A stretch of DNA of 64,000 nucleotides from NCBI RefSeq assembly GCF_900105735.1, contig NZ_LT629793.1, forward strand, positions 5,208,001 to 5,272,000, in the 5' to 3' direction. How positions within the stretch are numbered: position 1 is the stretch's first letter; each line of letters starts with the position of its first letter. This document shows, piece after piece, positions 55,024-63,942 of this stretch. The translations under genes and the position numbers were made by a program. This stretch comes from Pseudomonas yamanorum. GTDB taxonomy: Bacteria; Pseudomonadota; Gammaproteobacteria; Pseudomonadales; Pseudomonadaceae. The notes below the pieces were generated by a model, which had not been told where the DNA came from, ran no database searches, and was given only the letters and a program-made list of their open reading frames with translations.

Positions 55024-55053
55024 TGTGGCGAGGGAGCAAGCTCCCTCGCCACA
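55024..55053. repeat. short palindrome (TGTGGCGAGGGAG type)
   Basis: TGTGGCGAGGGAG and CTCCCTCGCCACA are perfect 13-base arms around CAAG-type bases. It is a single palindrome, not a pair, in the convergent gap between the transglutaminase and cytochrome genes, and may act as a terminator for either. Confidence 0.85.
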
Positions 55054-55067
55054 GATTTACCCGAGCC

Positions 55068-55871
55068 TTAAGGCTGCTTTCTGCCTGCCATATGCTTCAA
55101 GTACCCCACCAGCAAATCCAGGTCCGCATCCGGCAGCACGCTGGTGGCAAACGCCGGCATCTTCGCCTGTGGCCAATGCCGCATGCTTTGCGGGTCGCGG
55201 ATGTAGCGCTTGAGGAAATCCCCGGTGAAATATTCAGTGGGGTTGTAGGGAATATTCAAGTCCGGCCCCACCTGCGCATCGCCAGCCCCGTTGAGGCGAT
55301 GACACGCCAGGCAGTTCTTTTGGAACAGCGCGAAGCCTTGATTCACCGGATCATTCGCCGCCAGTTTCGGGTCCGGTAACAACGCCGGAAAGCGCTCCGC
55401 CACCGTCTTCAACTGCTTGATGCCGGAGATCTGAAACGGCCATTGCTCAGGGCTGATGTGCCCGGCCTGCGGGTCCGTCCACACCAGATAAAACGGCCCG
55501 GCGCTGGGTTTGCCGTCCGCCAGCGGCGGCCATGGGTGCGCCGGGTCTTCTACCGCCAACCAGGCCCGCGCGCCGCTTTTTGATAGCAGCGGTGCCGCCG
55601 TCAGTTCTGCGGCAAAGCCGTCAAGCGCCACCGCCTGCAGATGATTTTCCGGCGTTATGCCCGGCAACAGCGCTGCCAACGGTACCGCGCGATACGTCAT
55701 GTTGCGCTTGTAGGAAACGTCATCAACGATCTGCACCGTCTGTGCATCCGAGCGCTTGAGCAGCTCGGCGGTTTCCCAGGTTTTACGGGTGTGATCCAAC
55801 TCGATGGTCAGCTGTGCGGCAGACGCCGGCAAGGCGAGCAGCAAGCTCAGGAGGACGATGATCTGTTTCAA
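55068..55871 (-). CDS. c-type cytochrome protein
   Basis: A periplasmic protein of about 267 residues: signal peptide (IIVLLSLLLALPASAA), an N-terminal domain of about 150 residues with LTIELDHTRKTWETAELLK and DDVSYKRNMTYRAVPLAALL, and a C-terminal class I cytochrome c domain. The heme site is CLACH near 177; the axial methionine is probably the one in AKMPAF near 236. The N-terminal part resembles the molybdopterin-oxidoreductase-associated (DUF-type) domain found in some electron transfer proteins, but the match is weak. TTG 55871 gives a normal signal peptide; a GTG at 55907 would add 12 residues. Confidence 0.8.
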   Translation of the reverse strand: MKQIIVLLSLLLALPASAAQLTIELDHTRKTWETAELLKRSDAQTVQIVDDVSYKRNMTYRAVPLAALLPGITPENHLQAVALDGFAAELTAAPLLSKSGARAWLAVEDPAHPWPPLADGKPSAGPFYLVWTDPQAGHISPEQWPFQISGIKQLKTVAERFPALLPDPKLAANDPVNQGFALFQKNCLACHRLNGAGDAQVGPDLNIPYNPTEYFTGDFLKRYIRDPQSMRHWPQAKMPAFATSVLPDADLDLLVGYLKHMAGRKQP

Positions 55872-56551
55872 GGAAGGGCCCGTGTTTGAGTGGCGATGCG
55901 GGTTCACGATACCGCAAAACTACCTGAAACCGGCACGCAAAACGGCAGCCCCTGACGGGATCGCTATACGCAATATCCCGAAAGGTGCTGCCAAAGGCTG
56001 CGATCCTGGCGCTGTGTTTGCGCAGAATGGGGGGCGTTAGACGTCACCCAATAACCTTGGTTAGATTGGGCAAGATCAGAATCAGTGTGGTGGCGAAAAG
56101 AATAAGTCCCGCCTGACGTACTTTCGAATGCTTGAACATGGCTGACTGCCTTTTGTTGTTATTCCTGAGCGTCAAATGCGTGCCGGTCGATTCAACTATG
56201 ACGGTGCTACATGACTCTTTTCTTACAGTTCTTACAGGTGCCCCAGCAAAACCCGGCGGCAACCTTTTACTTCTCCTACAGATTCAACCTTAGAGCCCTC
56301 GTTCTATATGGCTTAGATCCATTTCATCTCATTACCTGAAGAAAACTTATTAAAAAGGCATGAGGCCAATTGCCAGCCAGACGCCAGCCCTAGGGCTAGA
56401 CAGCTAAAACGATTAATCAGCCAAATCCCGTAGCCTCCTACCGTTCGTCTGAGCGTGTGCGTCAAGGTCAATGAGCGGTTCGGTCATTGAATCCGGCGCC
56501 CCGGCGCCTAAGGTAAGGGCACGATCCGTAGCCCAGTGATTCGAGGACGTC
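55872..56551. other. intergenic region with one small gene
   Basis: 680 bases between the cytochrome gene and the thiolase gene. A 31-codon gene at 56044-56139 is the only convincing coding part. The segment 56280-56400 is AT-rich and should hold the thiolase promoter; no clear consensus pair was found. Confidence 0.5.
56044..56139 (-). CDS. small membrane protein, 31 residues
   Basis: A very short gene: MFKHSKVRQAGLILFATTLI followed by LILPNLTKVIG. A basic N-terminus and one hydrophobic stretch of about 18 residues predict a single membrane segment, N-in. AAAAGGCAG lies seven bases before the ATG. The clean basic-hydrophobic-polar layout and ribosome site support a real gene. Function unknown. 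Confidence 0.6.
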   Translation of the reverse strand: MFKHSKVRQAGLILFATTLILILPNLTKVIG

Positions 56552-57757
56552 ATGACCCAAGCTTTGATCTTTGATGCGATACGCACGCCCCGTGGCAAAG
56601 GCAAGGCGGATGGCGCCTTGCACAGCGTCAAGCCGGTAAACCTGGTGGCCGGGTTGCTGACCGCGCTGCAACAGCGCACCGATCTCGATACCCGGCAAGT
56701 GGATGACATCGTCCTGGGATGCGTCACGCCGGTGGGGGACCAGGGCGCCGACATCGCAAAGACCGCCGTCTTGGTGGCGGACTGGGACGTCAGCGTCGCC
56801 GGTGTGCAGATCAACCGGTTTTGCGCCTCGGGCCTGGAAGCCGTGAACCTCGGCGCGATGAAAGTGCGCTCCGGCTTTGAAGACCTGGTGGTGGTCGGCG
56901 GCGTCGAGTCCATGTCCCGCGTGCCCATGGGCAGCGACGGCGGTGCCTGGGTGCTGGACCCGCAAACCAATATGCACAGCCACTTCACCCCGCAGGGCAT
57001 CGGTGCCGACCTGATTGCCACGCTGGAAGGCTTTACCCGCCAGGACGTCGATGCCTTTGCCTTGCACTCACAGCAGAAAGCAGCGCGGGCCAGATCAGAC
57101 GGTTCCTTCAACAAGTCGCTGATCGCTGTGCAGGACCAGAATGGCATCGTGCTGCTGGGTCAGGACGAGTTCATCCGGGCCGACTCCACCCTCGAAGGCC
57201 TGGGCAAGCTCAAGCCCAGCTTCGAAATGATGGGCCAGATGGGCTTTGATGCCACGGCCTTGCGGGTCTACAGCCACGTCGAGCGTATTAACCACGTGCA
57301 CACACCGGGCAACAGTTCCGGGATCGTCGACGGCGCGGCGTTGATGCTGATCGGCTCTGAAGCCAAAGGCCGCGAACTCGGCCTGCAACCCCGGGCGCGC
57401 ATCGTCGCTACGGCGGTCACCAGCACTGACCCCACCATCATGCTCACCGGCCCCGCACCGGCCACCCGCAAGGCCCTGGCCAAGGCTGGCCTGCGGGTTG
57501 AAGACATCGACCTGTTCGAGGTTAACGAGGCGTTTGCGTCGGTGGTGCTCAAGTTCATCAAGGACATGGGCATCGACGCCGCCCGGGTCAACGTCAACGG
57601 CGGCTCCATCGCCATGGGCCACCCGCTGGGCGCTACCGGCTGCGCGATTCTCGGCACCTTGCTCGACGAACTGGAGGTGCGCCAGCAGCGGTATGGCCTG
57701 GCCACCCTGTGTGTCGGCGGCGGCATGGGTATCGCCACCATCATCGAACGCCTCTGA
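56552..57757 (+). CDS. acetyl-CoA acetyltransferase (thiolase)
   Basis: A thiolase of 401 residues that cleaves 3-ketoacyl-CoA in beta-oxidation or joins two acetyl-CoA. The active-site cysteine is in [13 protein letters not shown] near 91, the histidine in [14 protein letters not shown] near 357, and the second cysteine in TLCVGGGMG near 387. It is followed at once by a multifunctional beta-oxidation enzyme, so it is probably the beta-oxidation thiolase of this pair. Gene order thiolase-first is the reverse of the fadBA operon of E. coli. Confidence 0.92.
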   Translation: MTQALIFDAIRTPRGKGKADGALHSVKPVNLVAGLLTALQQRTDLDTRQVDDIVLGCVTPVGDQGADIAKTAVLVADWDVSVAGVQINRFCASGLEAVNLGAMKVRSGFEDLVVVGGVESMSRVPMGSDGGAWVLDPQTNMHSHFTPQGIGADLIATLEGFTRQDVDAFALHSQQKAARARSDGSFNKSLIAVQDQNGIVLLGQDEFIRADSTLEGLGKLKPSFEMMGQMGFDATALRVYSHVERINHVHTPGNSSGIVDGAALMLIGSEAKGRELGLQPRARIVATAVTSTDPTIMLTGPAPATRKALAKAGLRVEDIDLFEVNEAFASVVLKFIKDMGIDAARVNVNGGSIAMGHPLGATGCAILGTLLDELEVRQQRYGLATLCVGGGMGIATIIERL

Positions 57758-57773
57758 GCCTAAGGAATCAGTC

Positions 57774-59921
57774 ATGACCGATGCCATTCGTTACGAAAAA
57801 GGCCAGGACCAGATCGTGGTGCTGACCATCGACATGCCCGGCCAGAGCGCCAACACCATGAACGGGGTGTACCGCGAGGCCATGGCGGCCACCGTTGCCC
57901 GCCTGGAGGCCGAAAAGGATTCGATTGCGGGCGTGATCATCACCTCGGCGAAAAAGACCTTCTTTGCCGGCGGTGACCTCAATGAACTGATCAAGGTCGA
58001 CAAGCCCCACGCCAAGGATTTCTACGCCAGCGTGCTGGTGCTGAAGGCGCAACTGCGCGCCCTGGAAACCCTCGGCAAACCGGTAGTGGCCGCCATCAAC
58101 GGCGCGGCATTGGGCGGTGGCTGGGAGATTTGCCTGGCGTGCCAGCACCGCGTGGCGCTGGACCACAAGTCGGTACAGATCGGCCTGCCGGAAGTCACCC
58201 TCGGCCTGCTGCCGGGCGGCGGCGGTGTGGTGCGCATGGTGCGTATGCTCGGGCTGGAAAAGGCTTTGCCCTACTTGCTGGAAGGCAAAAAGGCTACGCC
58301 GCAACAGGCGCTGCAAGCTGGATTGATTGAGGAGCTGGCGGCAGATCGTGACGAGCTGCTGGCCAAGTCCCGGACGTGGATTCTGGCCAACCCCGAGGCG
58401 AAACAGCGTTGGGACATCAAGGGGTATCAGATCCCTGGCGGCACGCCTTCCAATCCTAAGGTCGCGCAAATGCTCGCCATTGCGCCATCGATCCTGCGCG
58501 CCAAAACCAACGGCTGCTTCCCGGCCCCGGAGAAAATCCTCTGCGCCGCCGTGGAAGGTGCCCAGGTGGATTTCGACACCGCCCACCTGATCGAAACCCG
58601 CTACTTCACTGAGCTGGTTACCGGGCAAGTGGCAAAAAACATGATTGGCACCTTCTGGTTCCAGCTCAATGAAATCAATGCCGGTAGCTCGCGACCCCAG
58701 GGTTTTGCGCCGTACGTGACACGCAAGGTCGGCGTGCTTGGCGCCGGGATGATGGGGGCGGGCATTGCTTATGTCAGCGCCTCGGCGGGCGTTGAGGTGG
58801 TGCTGAAGGACGTCAACCTGGCGGCGGCGGAGAAGGGCAAGGCCCACTCGGCAGCGTTGCTCGACAAGAAGGTCGGCCGTGGGCAATTGACCACTGAGCA
58901 GCGGGAAACCATCCTCGCGCGGATTATTCCTACCGAATCCGATGCCGACCTCGCCGGCTGCGACCTGATCATCGAAGCCGTCTTCGAAGACCGGGAACTC
59001 AAGGCCAAGGTCTCGGCCGCCGCGCAGAGCGTGGTGGGGGCCGACGCAGTCATCGCCTCCAACACCTCCACCTTGCCCATCAGCGGCCTGGCCACGGCGG
59101 TGCCCGACCAGGGCAAGTTTATCGGCCTGCACTTCTTCAGCCCGGTGGACAAAATGCCCCTGGTGGAAATCATCAAGGGTACCCACACCAGCGACGAAAC
59201 CCTGGCCCGAGGTTTCGATTTCGTCCTGCAAATCAAGAAAACCCCGATCGTGGTCAACGACAGCCGCGGCTTCTTCACCTCACGGGTGTTCGGCACCTTC
59301 ACCAACGAAGGCATCGCCATGCTCGGCGAAGGCGTGGCGGCGCCGATGATCGAGACCGAGGCGCGCAAGGCCGGCATGCCTGTGGGACCGCTGGCGGTCT
59401 CTGATGAAGTTTCCCTCAGCCTGATGAGCCATATCCGCCAGCAGACGGCCAAGGACCTACAGGCCGAGGGCAAGCCGTTACCCCAGCATCCGGCATTTGC
59501 CGTGATCGACCTGTTGCTCAACGAATACCAACGCCCGGGCAAGGCCGCTGGGGGCGGCTTCTACGATTACCCGGCGGGCGGGCAGAAACACCTGTGGCCG
59601 GAGCTGAAAAACCGCTTTGAAAAGCCTGAGCAACGGATCTCCGCCCAGGACGTACGCGACCGTTTGCTGTTCATCCAGGCCATTGAAACCGTGCGCTGTG
59701 TGGAGGAGGGCGTGCTGATGTCGACGGCCGATGCCAACGTCGGCTCGATCTTCGGTATCGGTTTTGCCGCCTGGAGTGGCGGGGCGCTGCAATTCATCAA
59801 CCAGTACGGCCTGAACGACTTCATCGCCCGTGCCCGTTACCTGGCCGAGCAATACGGTGAGCGCTTCACGCCACCGGCGCTGCTGTTGGAGAAAGCCGCA
59901 AGGGGTGAAGCGTTCCGGTGA
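57774..59921 (+). CDS. multifunctional enoyl-CoA hydratase / 3-hydroxyacyl-CoA dehydrogenase
   Basis: A FadB/FadJ-like alpha subunit of 715 residues. The N-terminal crotonase domain shows KKTFFAGGDLNELI near 60 and NGAALGGGWEI near 107. The NAD-binding dehydrogenase domain starts at about 320 with VGVLGAGMMGAGIAYVSA, followed by FSPVDKMPLVEII near 458 and a C-terminal segment. It catalyses hydration and oxidation steps of fatty acid beta-oxidation in complex with the thiolase encoded just upstream (16 bases apart). Substrate chain length cannot be read from the sequence. Confidence 0.92.
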   Translation: MTDAIRYEKGQDQIVVLTIDMPGQSANTMNGVYREAMAATVARLEAEKDSIAGVIITSAKKTFFAGGDLNELIKVDKPHAKDFYASVLVLKAQLRALETLGKPVVAAINGAALGGGWEICLACQHRVALDHKSVQIGLPEVTLGLLPGGGGVVRMVRMLGLEKALPYLLEGKKATPQQALQAGLIEELAADRDELLAKSRTWILANPEAKQRWDIKGYQIPGGTPSNPKVAQMLAIAPSILRAKTNGCFPAPEKILCAAVEGAQVDFDTAHLIETRYFTELVTGQVAKNMIGTFWFQLNEINAGSSRPQGFAPYVTRKVGVLGAGMMGAGIAYVSASAGVEVVLKDVNLAAAEKGKAHSAALLDKKVGRGQLTTEQRETILARIIPTESDADLAGCDLIIEAVFEDRELKAKVSAAAQSVVGADAVIASNTSTLPISGLATAVPDQGKFIGLHFFSPVDKMPLVEIIKGTHTSDETLARGFDFVLQIKKTPIVVNDSRGFFTSRVFGTFTNEGIAMLGEGVAAPMIETEARKAGMPVGPLAVSDEVSLSLMSHIRQQTAKDLQAEGKPLPQHPAFAVIDLLLNEYQRPGKAAGGGFYDYPAGGQKHLWPELKNRFEKPEQRISAQDVRDRLLFIQAIETVRCVEEGVLMSTADANVGSIFGIGFAAWSGGALQFINQYGLNDFIARARYLAEQYGERFTPPALLLEKAARGEAFR

Positions 59922-59923
59922 TC

Positions 59924-59946
59924 AAAATGTGGGAGCGGGCTTGCCT
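59924..59946 (+). repeat. single (orphan) half of a family B repeat
   Basis: AAAATGTGGGAGCGGGCTTG is one intact arm of the family B palindrome, but no inverted partner follows before the next gene. It is a decayed or solo REP. Confidence 0.75.
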
Positions 59947-60012
59947 TGGAAGGGTATTTCAAGGCAGGCTCTGGGGTGTTCATTATTCCCATCGCCGTGT
60001 CAGGTATTTTTT

Positions 60013-60741
60013 ATGTCGTTACGCGTGTGCATCCTGGAAACCGATATCCTGCGTCCTGGACTGATCGATCAGTACCAAGGGTACGGGCAGATGTTCAAGC
60101 GCCTGTTTTCCAAACAGCCGATTGCCGCCGAGTTCGTCATCTATAACGTGGTGCAGGGTGAATACCCGGCGGATGACGAAGTGTTCGACGCGTACCTGGT
60201 GACGGGCAGCAAGGCCGACTCCTTTGGCACCGATCCCTGGATCCAGACCCTCAAGACCTACCTGCTGGACCGCCATGCCCGCGGCGACAAACTGATCGGC
60301 ATCTGCTTCGGCCACCAGTTGCTGGCGCTGCTGTTGGGCGGCAAGACCGAGCGGGCGACCAAGGGTTGGGGCATGGGCATCCATGACTACAAACTGAACG
60401 CCAAGGCACCGTGGATGAGCCCGGTGGTGGAAGAATTGACGCTGTTGATCAGCCACCAGGACCAGGTCACCACCTTGCCGGAAAACGCCACAGTGATCGC
60501 TTCCAGCGAATTCTGCCCGTTTGCGGCGTACCACATCGAAGACCAGGTGCTGTGCTTCCAGGGCCACCCGGAATTTATCCACGACTATTCCCGCGAGCTG
60601 CTGGAGATTCTTCAGACAACCCTGGGAGAAAAGGTCTACACCAATGGTGTGGCCAGCTTGGAACGAGACCACCACGGTGTGACCGTGGCGGAATGGATGA
60701 TGCGGTTTGTGGCGCACAAACCCGAAGCAGGAGCTGCCTGA
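60013..60741 (+). CDS. class I glutamine amidotransferase-like protein
   Basis: A stand-alone amidotransferase-fold protein of 242 residues. The nucleophile elbow LIGICFGHQLLALLLGG near 98 holds the catalytic cysteine, and QGHPEF near 186 holds the histidine of the triad. Family members of this type (YfeJ/PA-type, gamma-glutamyl hydrolase-like) act on glutamine or glutamyl compounds; the exact substrate is unknown. The start has TTTTTTATG with no strong ribosome site. Confidence 0.88.
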   Translation: MSLRVCILETDILRPGLIDQYQGYGQMFKRLFSKQPIAAEFVIYNVVQGEYPADDEVFDAYLVTGSKADSFGTDPWIQTLKTYLLDRHARGDKLIGICFGHQLLALLLGGKTERATKGWGMGIHDYKLNAKAPWMSPVVEELTLLISHQDQVTTLPENATVIASSEFCPFAAYHIEDQVLCFQGHPEFIHDYSRELLEILQTTLGEKVYTNGVASLERDHHGVTVAEWMMRFVAHKPEAGAA

Positions 60742-60787
60742 AACCGTCCAGGGCAAGAAGTACGGTCTTCAAGGCAAAGCAGATTAA

Positions 60788-60874
60788 TGTGGGAGCTGGC
60801 TTGCCTGCGATAGCATCACCTTGGTGTCACTGACAAACCGAGGTGCCTGCATCGCAGGCAAGCCAGCTCCCACA
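60788..60874. repeat. REPIN-type palindromic repeat, family A
   Basis: TGTGGGAGCTGGCTTGCCTG and its inverse complement. The right end reads CCCACACG rather than CCCACATT. It lies in the convergent gap between the amidotransferase and corA genes. Confidence 0.87.
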
Positions 60875-60905
60875 CGTTTGATCTCCAGCAAATTGAGCAG
60901 GTTTG

Positions 60906-61877
60906 TTACAGCCAGCCTGAACGCTTGAAACTGGCCCACAAACTCGTACACCCCACCGCAATAAACCCCAGCACCGCAAAATAGCCGTAGTGCCATTGCA
61001 GCTCCGGCATGTTCTGGAAGTTCATCCCGTAGATCCCGGCCACCGCCGTCGGGAATGCCAGAATCGCTGCCCACGCGGCAAACTTGCGTTGCACCACGCT
61101 CTGGCGCGACGCTTCCAGCAACACCCCAATCTCGATGGTCTGGCTGGCGATATCCCGCAGGGTGGTCAGGTCTTCCATCTGCCGCGTGACGTGAATCTGC
61201 ACATCGCGAAAGTACGGGCGCATGTTCTTGTCGATAAACGGGAAGCTCAGTTTCTGCAACTCCTGACTGATCTCCACCATCGGCGCCACGTAGCGCTTCA
61301 GCCGCAGCACATCGCGGCGCAGGCCGTGGAGCTTCTGGATATCCGCTTCACTCAGGGAGTTGCACAACACGTTGCGTTCCAGCTCATCGACCTCGGCATG
61401 AATCGCCTCGCTCACCGGCTGGTAGTTCTCGGTAACAAAGTCCAGCAGCGCATAGAGTACGAAATCTTCCCCATGCTCCAGTAACAGTGGCCGCGCCTCA
61501 CAACGCTGGCGCACGTAGCCGTAGGACGCCGAGTGGCCGTTGCGGGCGGTAATGATGTAGCCGCTGCCGGCAAAGATATGGGTTTCGATAAACTCCAGCT
61601 TGCCGTTATCGCGCACCGGCGAATAGGTCACGATAAACAGCGCGTCGCCGAAGGTTTCAAGCTTGGGGCGGCTATGTTTTTCCAGGGCGTCTTCGATGGC
61701 CAGTTCGTGCAGGTTGAACTGGCGTTGCAGGTTGGCCAGTTCCAGGGCGCTGGGCTCTTCCAGGCCGATCCACACAAAGTGGTCGGGCTTGGCGGCCCAG
61801 GCGGCGCCTTCGTCGAGGGTGATATCGGTGACTTTCTTACCGGCGCTATAGACGGCGGCCGCAACAACTCTACCCAT
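60906..61877 (-). CDS. CorA family magnesium/cobalt transporter
   Basis: A CorA-type ion channel of 323 residues. A large cytoplasmic domain leads to two C-terminal membrane segments; the selectivity motif GMN is in GIYGMNFQNMPEL near 288, at the end of the first membrane helix. ATG 61877 (GAAGAAGCG upstream) gives the usual N-terminus; an upstream TTG adds 12 residues. Zinc export by the ZntB branch is an alternative: ZntB also has GMN. Divalent metal transport is clear, the ion is not. Confidence 0.88.
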   Translation of the reverse strand: MGRVVAAAVYSAGKKVTDITLDEGAAWAAKPDHFVWIGLEEPSALELANLQRQFNLHELAIEDALEKHSRPKLETFGDALFIVTYSPVRDNGKLEFIETHIFAGSGYIITARNGHSASYGYVRQRCEARPLLLEHGEDFVLYALLDFVTENYQPVSEAIHAEVDELERNVLCNSLSEADIQKLHGLRRDVLRLKRYVAPMVEISQELQKLSFPFIDKNMRPYFRDVQIHVTRQMEDLTTLRDIASQTIEIGVLLEASRQSVVQRKFAAWAAILAFPTAVAGIYGMNFQNMPELQWHYGYFAVLGFIAVGCTSLWASFKRSGWL

Positions 61878-61948
61878 AGTGCTGATCGCTTCTTCTTGAA
61901 TGGCAGATGACAACTGTCAGGCAGCTTAGCTGCCCTGCCCAATCAGAG

Positions 61949-62704
61949 TCAGCAAATTCGGCGGGGTTCACCCGTGATTACAGGCGCAGTTTGCAGCTCG
62001 CGATCCATCGCCTCGATGCAATCGCGCATTTGCTCACGGCAGGTCTGCATTAACAGCGGCATGTCATCCATCGTCAGCCCCTTCGTAGGAATCGGCGGCA
62101 GCGAGCGAATCAGAATATCGCCACTGTTCCAGCGGTTGAGCTTCATCTGCTTCACGTAAGTGCTGACACACACCTGCACAATCGGCACGCCTGCGGCGAT
62201 CGCCATCTGGAACGCGCCTTTCTTGAACGGCAGCAGGGTTTCGCCGAAGTTGCGCGTGCCCTCCGGGAACACCCAGATCGAGGTGTCTGCATGCTGCAAG
62301 GTGTGTGTGGTGGTCAGCATCGAGCGCCGCGCCTTGTGGGCGTTGCCCCGGTCAATCAACACATTGCCCGCCAGCCAGAACAGTTGCCCAAACAACGGCA
62401 CCCACTTCAGGCTCTTCTTGCCGATACACACCGTGCGGTAGGGCACGACGGTGCCAAACACAAACAGGTCATAGTTGGACTGATGGTTGGCGATGATCAC
62501 GCAACTGCTGGGCTTGGTGCGCAGCGAGTCGACCTCAGCCTTCACCCGCAGGCGCAACAGCCACATCGCCGGCACGGCATACAGGCGTGCGCAGTAACGG
62601 CTGTTGTCCGGATTGAACGGCCGACAGATCCCCAGCACCACGCCCAGTACGCCCGCAATCATAAAATGCAGGCCCATCAACAACATGCGTAACAAAAAAA
62701 GCAT
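61949..62704 (-). CDS. plsC: 1-acyl-sn-glycerol-3-phosphate acyltransferase
   Basis: PlsC adds the second acyl chain to lysophosphatidic acid in phospholipid synthesis, at the inner membrane. It has 251 residues, with an N-terminal membrane segment at about 1-30. The catalytic motif NHQSNYD (H-x4-D) is near 73 and the phosphate-binding FPEGTRN near 145, both intact. ATG 62704 gives the conserved MLFLLRMLL start. Pseudomonads carry several PlsC paralogues; which one this is cannot be told from one genome. Confidence 0.88.
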   Translation of the reverse strand: MLFLLRMLLMGLHFMIAGVLGVVLGICRPFNPDNSRYCARLYAVPAMWLLRLRVKAEVDSLRTKPSSCVIIANHQSNYDLFVFGTVVPYRTVCIGKKSLKWVPLFGQLFWLAGNVLIDRGNAHKARRSMLTTTHTLQHADTSIWVFPEGTRNFGETLLPFKKGAFQMAIAAGVPIVQVCVSTYVKQMKLNRWNSGDILIRSLPPIPTKGLTMDDMPLLMQTCREQMRDCIEAMDRELQTAPVITGEPRRIC

Positions 62705-62869
62705 CGACACAGCCCATCGGGACAAAAGGTGGCGCAGTGTACGGATGTGCACTGTATTCGGCAATTGCCCCTATAGAGTCGGAAGATAGGCGATGTTTAA
62801 GCGCATGTTTCAACGTGCCGTGACAGACACCGCCTAGAGCGGTTGTAGGCAATCCGGAATTCTTTGTAA

Positions 62870-62897
62870 GAAAAAGCCCGACTCAAGGTCGGGCTTC
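62870..62897 (-). terminator. terminator after the enoyl-CoA hydratase gene
   Basis: In minus orientation AAGCCCGACC and a GTCGGGCTT arm pair around TTGA, followed by a U-run, 22 bases after the stop of the minus-strand hydratase gene. Confidence 0.85.
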
Positions 62898-62919
62898 GAT
62901 TCAGCAGGCGTAGGTTTGA

Positions 62920-63609
62920 TTAACCCAAGTGCCCCTGATCCTGAATGATCGCGTCATCCAGCGCTTCCAGCAGCGCCTTACGCACCTTCAGCTTGGTGTG
63001 CTTGTGGGCGTTCATATTGATCTTCTTCAGTTGGCGAGCTGCTTCCAGCGCCGCGGCCTGCAATTCTTCCGGCGCGACCACCTTATCCAGAAACCCGGCG
63101 CTCAACGCGTCCTGCGGGTTAAACATCTCGGCATTGATCACCGAGCGGTGGAAGGCCGACTTACGCAGACGATCCCGCGCCAGCTCGATCCCAGCGTGGT
63201 GCATGGTCATGCCGATCATCACTTCATTCAGGCCAATGCTGAAAGGCCCGTCCACGCCGATCCGGTAATCCGCCGACAGCAACAGGAACGCGCCCTTGGC
63301 CACCGCGTGCCCAGGGCAAGCAACGATCACCGGGAACGGGTGCGACAACAGGCGGCGGGCGAGGGTGGAGCCCGACGTCACCAGGCTCACCGCTTCTTTA
63401 GGGCCGGCGGTCATCACCTTCAAATCATAGCCACCGGACAAAATCCCCGGCGTGCCCGTGATGATCACCACCGCCCGATCTTTCTCGGCCTGATCCAGCG
63501 CTTCATTAAACGCACTGACCACTGCCGGCGAAATGGCATTCACCTTGCCGTTGCTCAGGGTCAGGGTCGCGATACCGTCTTCGAGGTGGTAGGCAATCAA
63601 CTCACTCAT
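62920..63609 (-). CDS. crotonase-family enoyl-CoA hydratase/isomerase
   Basis: An enoyl-CoA hydratase-fold protein of 229 residues, somewhat short for the family. TLSNGKVNAISPAVV near 17 and GILSGGYDLKVM near 60 form the CoA-binding part; ACPGHAVAKGAFLLLSADYR near 102 is the oxyanion-hole region. The usual catalytic glutamates are not obvious (GLNEVMIGM holds one candidate), so it may be an isomerase or a different crotonase activity. ATG 63609 is chosen from AAGGAATCGCGTC upstream. It stands alone on this strand. Confidence 0.83.
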   Translation of the reverse strand: MSELIAYHLEDGIATLTLSNGKVNAISPAVVSAFNEALDQAEKDRAVVIITGTPGILSGGYDLKVMTAGPKEAVSLVTSGSTLARRLLSHPFPVIVACPGHAVAKGAFLLLSADYRIGVDGPFSIGLNEVMIGMTMHHAGIELARDRLRKSAFHRSVINAEMFNPQDALSAGFLDKVVAPEELQAAALEAARQLKKINMNAHKHTKLKVRKALLEALDDAIIQDQGHLG

Positions 63610-63942
63610 GACGCGATTCCTTGTAATGCTTGTAATAGAAGGACAGACGGCAGACGTTACCCACCGCGCCCGCCCCGGTAAAGCGCCATGACTGACTACC
63701 CAGTCAGACTTTTCCCCCATGCCCGCCCGCAGGCGGCCTTCGGCAAGGCGCAGCAGCTACTATAGACAAGCGCCGCGAGTGCCCGAGAATGGCAGAATCG
63801 CCGTGGTGTGCATGGCGCCGCAGAGGGCTGGAACGGCATAACCGCCTAAGCGCATGAAAATTCTGAAAAAAACCTTTGCCATCGGAAAAGCTTTCGACTA
63901 CATTAGCGCGCCTCGACAGACTGAATCAGTTTGACGAGATAC
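63610..63942. other. intergenic region before tRNA-Ser
   Basis: 333 bases. The part near 63640-63780 holds no convincing gene. The last 70 bases carry the tRNA promoter described separately. The upstream promoter for the hydratase gene could not be placed. Confidence 0.5.
63876..63904 (+). promoter_or_regulatory. promoter of tRNA-Ser
   Basis: TTGCCA (63876-63881) and TACATT (63899-63904) are 17 bases apart. A GC-rich stretch (AGCGCGCC) follows the -10, the discriminator type that makes stable-RNA promoters sensitive to the stringent response. Confidence 0.65.

Noticed and set aside
55023..55379. Plus-strand frame opposite the cytochrome c gene
   Set aside because: It starts in the palindrome at 55024 and runs against a gene with signal peptide and heme motif; no motif of its own.
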